Positions 1 to 5,980 of a DNA stretch of 5,980 nt are shown in pieces. Made by a program: the position numbers and the translations under genes. The notes under the pieces were generated by a model that was not told where the DNA came from, searched no databases, and saw only the letters and a list, made by a program, of their open reading frames with translations. Numbering within the stretch: the first letter of the stretch is position 1; each line of letters begins with the position of its first letter. This stretch comes from Chloroflexota bacterium (GTDB taxonomy: Bacteria > Chloroflexota > Dehalococcoidia > Lucifugimonadales > UBA3495), in NCBI GenBank assembly GCA_022561675.1, contig JADFQT010000166.1:1-5980 (forward strand), written 5' to 3'.

Positions 1-138
1 GGAGGCGTGCCGGAGGGCCTCCAGTTCTTCTTTGGCAGCGCGGGATTTCTGAATCCGATGCTGGCGGCCCTTGCCATGGCTTTCAGCTCGGTGACGGTGG
101 TTAGTAACTCATTACGACTGCGTCAAGCCAAGACCTAG
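1..138 (+). CDS. Heavy-metal (copper-type) P1B ATPase, C-terminal end only
   Basis: The frame beginning at base 1 is open for 45 codons and ends at TAG (136-138); the gene starts outside the window. The end reads as the last transmembrane helix of a CopA-type P1B ATPase: a short loop (GGVPEGLQFFFGSAGFL), then NPMLAALAMAFSSVTVVSNS and the basic tail LRLRQAKT. The MxxSS signature (M26, S29, S30 of the fragment) within this helix is the TM8 metal-site motif of Cu+-exporting P1B-1 ATPases. From family knowledge the protein would pump Cu+ (or Ag+) out of the cytoplasm using ATP. The YHS-domain gene 113 bp downstream fits a metal-handling role. The catalytic domains (DKTGT, CPC, HP) are not in view, so metal specificity rests on the TM8 motif alone. 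A short reading frame, missed by length-filtered ORF calling. Confidence 0.85.
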   Translation, partial: GGVPEGLQFFFGSAGFLNPMLAALAMAFSSVTVVSNSLRLRQAKT

Positions 139-189
139 TGACTTATACCATTTCTCTCTTTAGGAAGAGTGCGGGATTTGGGCATAGTA

Positions 190-217
190 GTAGGGACGCA
201 CGGCCGTGCGTCCCTAC
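190..217. repeat. Perfect 28-bp palindrome in the copA-YHS gap
   Basis: The 14-base arm GTAGGGACGCACGG at 190-203 is followed directly by its exact reverse complement at 204-217, giving a 28-bp palindrome with no spacer. As RNA it would fold into a GC-rich stem with a minimal loop. No T-run follows (CATGCTACGG), so it is not a classical intrinsic terminator, though it could stabilise the 3' end of the ATPase transcript or pause polymerase. The GTAGGG...CCCTAC ends and central GCACGGCCGTGC core look like a dispersed intergenic palindromic repeat seen in several bacterial phyla; that is from memory and unchecked. No second copy occurs in this window. Confidence 0.8.
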
Positions 218-251
218 CATGCTACGGAATCAATGACCGGAGGAATCGAGA

Positions 252-482
252 ATGGCGACAGCAGTAGACCCAATTTGCCAAATGGACGTGGATGTGGATA
301 ATCCGCCGGGTGGCCAGAGCGATTACCAGGGAACTACCTACTATTTCTGCGCCCCGGGGTGCAAGGTGGCCTTTGATGGCGAGCCGGAAAAGTATCTAAC
401 CGCGCAACCGGCGGGGCAGCCGGTACAGAGCGCCCCGCCCAAGGTGTCCTTTTTCGCCAGAATATTCGGCAAAAAGCCCTAG
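252..482 (+). CDS. Small YHS-domain protein, probable metal-binding
   Basis: A 76-residue protein starting at ATG with a strong GGAGG (239-243) 8 nt upstream. Residues 5-50 match the YHS domain pattern: DPICQMDVD near the start, then YQGTTYYFCAPGC and FDGEPEKYL. The three cysteines C9, C33 and C37 sit where this family keeps its presumed metal ligands. YHS domains occur alone or fused to heavy-metal P-type ATPases and are thought to bind copper or other soft metals; the ATPase end 113 bp upstream on the same strand supports that here. The tail (51-76) is low-complexity P/A/Q followed by a short hydrophobic-basic segment, SFFARIFGKKP, which might touch a membrane or partner. No signal peptide, so cytoplasmic. 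The palindrome between the two genes may separate or attenuate their transcription. It ends 7 bp before the convergent secA stop. Confidence 0.85.
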   Translation: MATAVDPICQMDVDVDNPPGGQSDYQGTTYYFCAPGCKVAFDGEPEKYLTAQPAGQPVQSAPPKVSFFARIFGKKP

Positions 483-489
483 TTTGTAA

Positions 490-3126
<2,637 letters not shown>

Positions 3127-3132
3127 AAAAAT

Positions 3133-3139
3133 CCACCTT
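3133..3139 (-). promoter_or_regulatory. secA ribosome-binding site
   Basis: On the minus strand AAGGTGG lies 6 nt before the ATG at 3126. It differs from the ideal AAGGAGG by one base and fixes this ATG as the secA start. Confidence 0.75.
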
Positions 3140-3169
3140 AAGAATCCGCCTGCAACGCCCGGTTTTTTC

Positions 3170-3188
3170 TAACCTAAAACCAAGGTTA
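3170..3188 (-). promoter_or_regulatory. Stem-loop in the secA leader
   Basis: Perfect 6-bp arms TAACCT (3170-3175) and AGGTTA (3183-3188) enclose a 7-base loop. On the minus strand an outer GGTT/AACC pair could extend the stem across a GAAAA bulge. It sits about 44 nt upstream of the secA ATG, so in the mRNA leader if the promoter is the AT-rich block upstream. The A-run, not a T-run, that follows on the minus strand argues against a terminator. The stem is AT-rich and short; function is unknown. Confidence 0.35.
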
Positions 3189-3458
3189 AACCCGCAGAGT
3201 TTCGGCATACAACTATCTGGGTCCGACCTTAGCTTTGGGTTTGAGGCCCCCGGGGCTGCTTTCGGCATTTCTCGACAGAACAAACTGATATTAGATATTT
3301 TAGCGGAAAGCCAGCTTAGTTGCACGTAACAGTGCACCGTAGTTGCAGTGGGGACCGGGAAGCAAGGGGTAAAAGCGGCATGGAATAAGGGGTGACTGAA
3401 GCGAGTCCACTTGACTACGACAATCGCCGTAGCCGGAGATCACGAAGGACCGGGCTGG

Positions 3459-4346
3459 TTACCCAACCACCTCCTTGAAGCGGCGGATGGCGTCTATGTG
3501 TTGGTCCACCGACTGCAGGCCGCCGCGACGAGCTTCCACCGTTACCCCGACCGCTCCCAAAGACTCCCAGGCTTTCAGCTCGTCCAGCCATTCTTCCGGC
3601 TGCTTGCCGGCGATGCGGATGCGCCCTTCAATCCCTACCTGATTACGCTTGCGACCGGCCTCCCGGATGTACTTCCTCAAGGTGTTTACCGCTTTTTTAC
3701 CCGCGGCGTCGGGTGCGAAGTTGGGGAACCAGCCGTCGCTGATGCGCGCCAGACGGCGTAAGACCGGCTCGCTGGGCAAGGGGTTGCTGCTGCTGCCGGC
3801 CCCCAGCCAAACTGGAATGGGTCTTTGGACCGGCAATGGGTTTAGACCGGCATGGGTTACCCGGTGCCACCGGCCCTCGAAGTTGACCGCTTCGTTAGTC
3901 CAAAGAGCTCTCAGCAGGGCAATCTGCTCCTCGCTCCGTTTACCTCGGTCGTGGAAGTTCTGGCCCAGGGCCTCATATTCCACGTGGTTCCAACCAATGC
4001 CGATTCCCAGTCGCAGCCTACCCCCGCTGAGCACGTCTACTTCCGCCGCCTGCTTGGCCACCAGGACCGTCTGACGCTGAGGTAGTATCAAAATGCCGGT
4101 GCACAGACCCATCGTCTTGGTAACGGCCGCCAAATAACCCATCAAAGCGAAGGACTCGTGCATCACGCTCTCATGGGTGTAGGGAGAACCGACTACATGC
4201 TGATGGTGCTTCGGGTCGGCACCTAACACATGGTCCGCGATGAACAAATGGGAATAGCCCAGATCCTCAGCCGCCTGGGCGTAATCGCGGATCGCTCCGG
4301 GGTCTGAGCCGATTTCGGTCTGAGGAAAGATAGCTCCGATCTGCAC
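3459..4346 (-). CDS. LLM-class, F420-dependent-type oxidoreductase (luciferase-like)
   Basis: A 295-residue TIM-barrel protein of the bacterial luciferase-like monooxygenase family, closest in look to the Rv2161c-type F420-dependent group. Seen in order: strand 1 MQIGAIFPQTEIGSDPGAIR; DLGYSHLFIADHVLG (28-42); the barrel centre TGILILPQRQTVLVAKQAAEVDVLSGGRLRLGIGIGWN, written here as family landmarks around residues 83-120, where LSGGRxxLGxGxGW is diagnostic; RPIPVWLGA (175-183); RISDGWFPN (201-209). Such enzymes bind F420 or FMN and transfer hydride or hydroxylate organic substrates; which one applies cannot be told. The longest frame starts at a TTG (4373), but GTG at 4346 has TGAGGAGA 7 nt upstream and gives the usual family N-terminus MxIGAIFPQT, so I place the start there. 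It is divergent from the Gfo/Idh gene. Confidence 0.9.
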   Translation of the reverse strand: MQIGAIFPQTEIGSDPGAIRDYAQAAEDLGYSHLFIADHVLGADPKHHQHVVGSPYTHESVMHESFALMGYLAAVTKTMGLCTGILILPQRQTVLVAKQAAEVDVLSGGRLRLGIGIGWNHVEYEALGQNFHDRGKRSEEQIALLRALWTNEAVNFEGRWHRVTHAGLNPLPVQRPIPVWLGAGSSSNPLPSEPVLRRLARISDGWFPNFAPDAAGKKAVNTLRKYIREAGRKRNQVGIEGRIRIAGKQPEEWLDELKAWESLGAVGVTVEARRGGLQSVDQHIDAIRRFKEVVG

Positions 4347-4352
4347 TACATT

Positions 4353-4359
4353 TCTCCTC
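4353..4359 (-). promoter_or_regulatory. Ribosome-binding site deciding the LLM gene start
   Basis: GAGGAGA on the minus strand, with core AGGAG (4354-4358) 7 nt from the GTG at 4346. It lies inside the longer TTG-initiated frame, which itself has no good SD, and so selects the GTG. Confidence 0.75.
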
Positions 4360-4517
4360 AATTTAGCTGCCAATGGCTGAAAGTATGCCGTCTGATGGGG
4401 AGAATAGCAATAGTTCCGGAGGACTACCCCGGGGCTTAATAAGCCTTGGCGGTATGCTTGGCGCCAGGTCTACCCCGGTCTTCCTTGGCGTGTTAGGATA
4501 AGCCAAATCTGGCAGTT

Positions 4518-4524
4518 AAGGGGG
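4518..4524 (+). promoter_or_regulatory. Ribosome-binding site of the Gfo/Idh gene
   Basis: AAGGGGG, 5 nt before the ATG at 4530. It is G-rich and imperfect but well placed, and supports that ATG, which also gives the usual short lead before the Rossmann strand. Confidence 0.6.
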
Positions 4525-4529
4525 CTGGT

Positions 4530-5630
4530 ATGGCTGAGAAAATAAGGCTGGGCATTATTGGAGCCAATACTCAAAAGGGCTGGGCTCCGCGTTCCCACCT
4601 GCCGGCTATCGTGGCCAGCCCGGAGTTCGAGCTGACCGCTGTATGTACCACCAGGCAAGAATCGGCGGAAGAGTCAGCCAAAAAGTACGGGGCCAGGCTG
4701 GCCTTCGATGATTATCACAAGATGCTGGAACATCCGGACATCGACGCCGTCGCGGTGGTGTTGCGGGTTCCGTCCCATTACGAGCCGACCGTGGCCGCCC
4801 TCAATGCCGGCAAGCATGTTTATACCGAGTGGCCGCTGGGCCGTACCACCGCGGAGGCTGTCGAAATGGCGGATCTGGCCAGATCCAAAGGAGTTCGTAC
4901 CCTGGTTGGACTGCAGGCCCGGGCGGCGCCGGGGATTCTCTACGCCAAGGAGCTGGTGGATACCGGCTACGTGGGCGAGGTGATGTCTTGCCACGTCAGC
5001 CTTATTCGGGAGGGAGGGCTCCAGCGCACCTCGGATCGCACCTGGCAGCGGGACGATAGCCTGGGGGCCAACACCTTGACCATAGCCTGCGGCCACACCA
5101 TCGACGCCCTGCGCTTCGTTTTGGGCGACTTCGGACATGTCTCCACCGTGGTCAGCACTCAGGCCAAGCAGTGGCTGGAAACCGACACTCAGCAAATGCT
5201 GGACGTTACGTCCCCGGACAACATCCTGGTCAGCGGCAGGCTGGCCAATGGCGGTGTGGCTTCGGTGCACATTGCCAGCAACCCCTGGGCGGGCAGCGGG
5301 TATCGCATGGAGATATACGGCCGGGAGGGAACGCTGACGGTTTCTTCCGAGGACTCGCCTCAGCTGAACGAGGTCAAGTTACAAGGCGCCCAGGGAAGCA
5401 ACACCCTGGAGGATTTAGAAATTCCGGGCAAGTACACCAACGTCTTGGAAGGCATGCCCTCCGGCTCGCCCTTTAACGTGGGTCAGATGTATTACCGGTT
5501 CGGTGAGTCCATTCGCACGGGAGAAACCTGGGAGCCCAATTTCGACACGGCCGTTGACCTGCACCATTTCATCGATGACATCCGGCGGGCTTCGGAGCAG
5601 GGGAGAGAGGTGGAGGTGGGCCGGGCGTAG
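4530..5630 (+). CDS. Gfo/Idh/MocA-family oxidoreductase, EWP (Gal80-like) variant
   Basis: A complete 366-residue protein of the family of NAD(P)-dependent sugar and cyclitol dehydrogenases. N-terminal Rossmann fold: KIRLGIIGANTQKGW (4-18) with the dinucleotide-binding glycines, then FELTAVCTTR at strand 2 and HPDIDAVAVVLRVPSHYE (68-85). The segment GKHVYTEWPLGR (94-105) holds E100-W101-P102 where typical members have EKP, whose lysine takes part in catalysis. The C-terminal alpha/beta domain follows, with ACGHTIDALRFVLGDF (186-201): H189 and D192 match the conserved helix pair of the substrate site. EWP or similar replacements are known from Gal80-like members, some of which bind NAD(P) as sensors, so this may be an atypical enzyme or a non-catalytic binder. 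Substrate unknown. ATG start with AAGGGGG 5 nt upstream; divergent from the LLM oxidoreductase. Confidence 0.9.
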   Translation: MAEKIRLGIIGANTQKGWAPRSHLPAIVASPEFELTAVCTTRQESAEESAKKYGARLAFDDYHKMLEHPDIDAVAVVLRVPSHYEPTVAALNAGKHVYTEWPLGRTTAEAVEMADLARSKGVRTLVGLQARAAPGILYAKELVDTGYVGEVMSCHVSLIREGGLQRTSDRTWQRDDSLGANTLTIACGHTIDALRFVLGDFGHVSTVVSTQAKQWLETDTQQMLDVTSPDNILVSGRLANGGVASVHIASNPWAGSGYRMEIYGREGTLTVSSEDSPQLNEVKLQGAQGSNTLEDLEIPGKYTNVLEGMPSGSPFNVGQMYYRFGESIRTGETWEPNFDTAVDLHHFIDDIRRASEQGREVEVGRA

Positions 5631-5750
5631 GACTTACGGGCCATCACCTATGCATGGACATGAGTCATCCCAGATTTTGAGAAGGAGGAGCGCCCCCTGC
5701 ATTACCTTCGTCGTTCCGGCGAAAGCCGGAACCCAGAGAGCCTTCCATGC
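5631..5750. other. Non-coding stretch after the Gfo/Idh gene
   Basis: No gene of its own. No clear intrinsic terminator follows the oxidoreductase stop. It carries a strong SD-like AAGGAGG at 5682-5688 with no ATG at a suitable distance; a CTG at 5697 lies 8 nt downstream and is in frame with the GIY-YIG remnant. The REP-like hairpin sits at 5713-5732. Confidence 0.6.
5713..5732. repeat. REP-like hairpin
   Basis: Perfect 8-bp arms GTTCCGGC (5713-5720) and GCCGGAAC (5725-5732) enclose a GAAA tetraloop, a stable GNRA-type hairpin. With the flanks TTCGTC and CCAGAGA it matches the general form of the widespread bacterial repeat CGTC-ATTCCCGC-GAAA-GCGGGAAT-CCAG; its reverse-strand translation gives the familiar WVPAFAGTT. 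Only one copy is in this window, so membership of a dispersed family is inferred from form. Confidence 0.75.
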
Positions 5751-5834
5751 GTCTATCTCCTCGCCAGTAGGCGGAACGGCACCTTGTATGTGGGCGTGAC
5801 CTCCAACCTCGTTCAACGCGTCTGGCAACACTAG
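5751..5834 (+). pseudogene. GIY-YIG nuclease, N-terminal remnant
   Basis: Translating from 5751 gives 27 residues, VYLLASRRNGTLYVGVTSN followed by LVQRVWQH, then TAG (5832-5834). This is the start of a single-domain GIY-YIG endonuclease (UPF0213/YhbQ-like): VYxLAS is the GIY strand in its VYI form, LYVGVTSNL is the YIG strand, and R of QRVWQH is the catalytic arginine position. Full-length relatives run about 80-100 residues and continue after W-x-H with K/E-rich sequence carrying the glutamate; all of that is missing. There is no in-frame ATG: the ATG at 5747 is in another frame, while the frame stays open upstream to 5664 through the REP hairpin. Loss of the C-terminal two thirds, at the point where IS630-like sequence begins, marks it as broken. 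Confidence 0.8.
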
Positions 5835-5980
5835 AGTGACCTAGTACCTATTGTCAATAAACAGCGTTAGATGATAAGCTCCCGCCATGGGAGTAGCGAC
5901 ACCGATCCAGTTGACCGGGGACGAACGGGATACTTTGGAGACCTGGGTACGGAGGACCACCACGGAGCAGCGCATGGCGC
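5832..5980 (+). mobile_element. IS630-family element, left end (boundary estimated)
   Basis: GIY-YIG homology ends at 5831, the next bases are TAG, and an IS630-type transposase starts at 5887. IS630-family elements insert at TA and duplicate it, so 5832-5833 (TA) is the natural candidate for the target site, with the element's terminal repeat beginning near GAGTGACCTAGTACC. The right end is outside the window, so the terminal inverted repeat cannot be confirmed. Confidence 0.45.
5887..5980 (+). CDS. IS630-family transposase, N-terminal part
   Basis: From ATG at 5887 the frame is open to the window edge, 31 codons. It reads MGVATPIQLTGDERDTLET then WVRRTTTEQRMA. This matches the start of IS630-type transposases, where a short lead is followed by (I/V)xLTxEERxxLExWxRRxTTxQRxALRARIVL, the first helix of the N-terminal helix-turn-helix DNA-binding domain. 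The DDE catalytic domain lies beyond the window. No convincing SD precedes the ATG, which is common in transposases kept at low expression. Whether the gene is intact or also decayed cannot be judged. Confidence 0.75.
   Translation, partial: MGVATPIQLTGDERDTLETWVRRTTTEQRMA

Larger units (their letters stand above)
3127..3458 (-). other. Intergenic region: secA leader and probable promoter
   Basis: 332 bp with no convincing gene. Read on the minus strand (from 3458 down) it holds: two small stem-loops just after the LLM stop (3413-3434, arms GGCTACG/CGTAGTC with one G-T pair; 3392-3410, arms GTGACT/AGTCAC with one bulged base), neither followed by a T-run; a TAGTTGCA direct repeat and a TGCAC/GTGCA inverted repeat (3317-3347); an AT-rich block CTAAAATATCTAATATC (about 3287-3303) that could contain a -10 element (TAAAAT or TAATAT), though no good TTGACA is correctly spaced; and a stem-loop at 3170-3188 in the probable secA leader. 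No tRNA or recognisable riboswitch was seen. The length and structure suggest secA has its own promoter and is not simply read through from the upstream gene. Confidence 0.5.
4347..4529. promoter_or_regulatory. Divergent intergenic region with operator-like repeats
   Basis: 183 bp between the divergent LLM and Gfo/Idh starts. It contains an inverted repeat GGCTTA-A-TAAGCC (4433-4445, 6-bp perfect arms, 1-base centre) and three copies of CTTGGCG at 4445-4451, 4457-4463 and 4484-4490, the second inside TTGGCGCCA with its own dyad. A weak -10 (TAGGAT, 4494-4499) could serve the + gene, but no matching -35 is visible. The dyad is the size of a half-turn operator for a small HTH regulator; no regulator gene is present in the window. 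Confidence 0.4.

Noticed and set aside
156..169. Small hairpin CTCTT-TAGG-AAGAG after the ATPase stop, considered as a terminator
   Set aside because: Only 5 AT-rich base pairs and no T-run after it.
3392..3434. Two stem-loops after the LLM stop, considered as intrinsic terminators
   Set aside because: Neither is followed by a T-run on the minus strand, and one has a bulge; described only as part of the intergenic region.
4674..5270. A 198-codon minus-strand frame
   Set aside because: Antisense shadow of the Gfo/Idh gene, whose motifs clearly identify the + strand as coding.
5634..5831. A 65-codon minus-strand frame containing WVPAFAGTT
   Set aside because: This peptide is the well-known false translation of the REP-like repeat; the frame only reads back across the repeat and the GIY-YIG remnant.

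Overview
The window (about 57-60% GC by eye) looks like chromosomal DNA of an uncultured or environmental bacterium. SecA with an insert of about 20 residues before the AYNADVLYGTNNEFGFDY block, a luciferase-like F420-type oxidoreductase, and a Gal80-like Gfo/Idh/MocA protein together suggest Chloroflexota (Dehalococcoidia or SAR202-like). This is a judgement from family resemblance, not a search result.

Left part (1-482, + strand): the last 45 codons of a heavy-metal P1B-type ATPase (CopA-like), an intergenic stretch with a perfect 28-bp palindrome, then a 76-residue YHS-domain protein with three cysteines. This is a metal-handling, probably copper, pair.

Middle (490-4373, - strand): secA, the preprotein translocase motor ATPase, complete at 878 residues and convergent with the YHS gene across only 7 bp. 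Upstream of it lies a 332-bp leader/promoter region with stem-loops, then a complete LLM-class (luciferase-like, F420-dependent type) oxidoreductase. Its best start is a GTG with a good Shine-Dalgarno (SD) sequence, nine codons inside the longest reading frame.

Right part: a 183-bp divergent intergenic region with operator-like repeats separates the LLM gene from a complete Gfo/Idh/MocA-type oxidoreductase (4530-5630, +). That protein carries EWP where classical family members have the EKP catalytic-lysine motif. The two divergent oxidoreductases may share regulation and possibly a catabolic route, but the substrate cannot be read from sequence.

Right end (5631-5980): an accessory patch. It holds a REP-like hairpin, the N-terminal 27 codons of a GIY-YIG nuclease that stop abruptly after the conserved W-Q-H, and the first 31 codons of an IS630-type transposase running off the window. 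The simplest reading is a small GIY-YIG/REP cassette interrupted by an IS630-family insertion. I found no clear new system; the right-end nested mobile patch and the EWP-type oxidoreductase with its divergent regulatory region are the parts most worth a second look.
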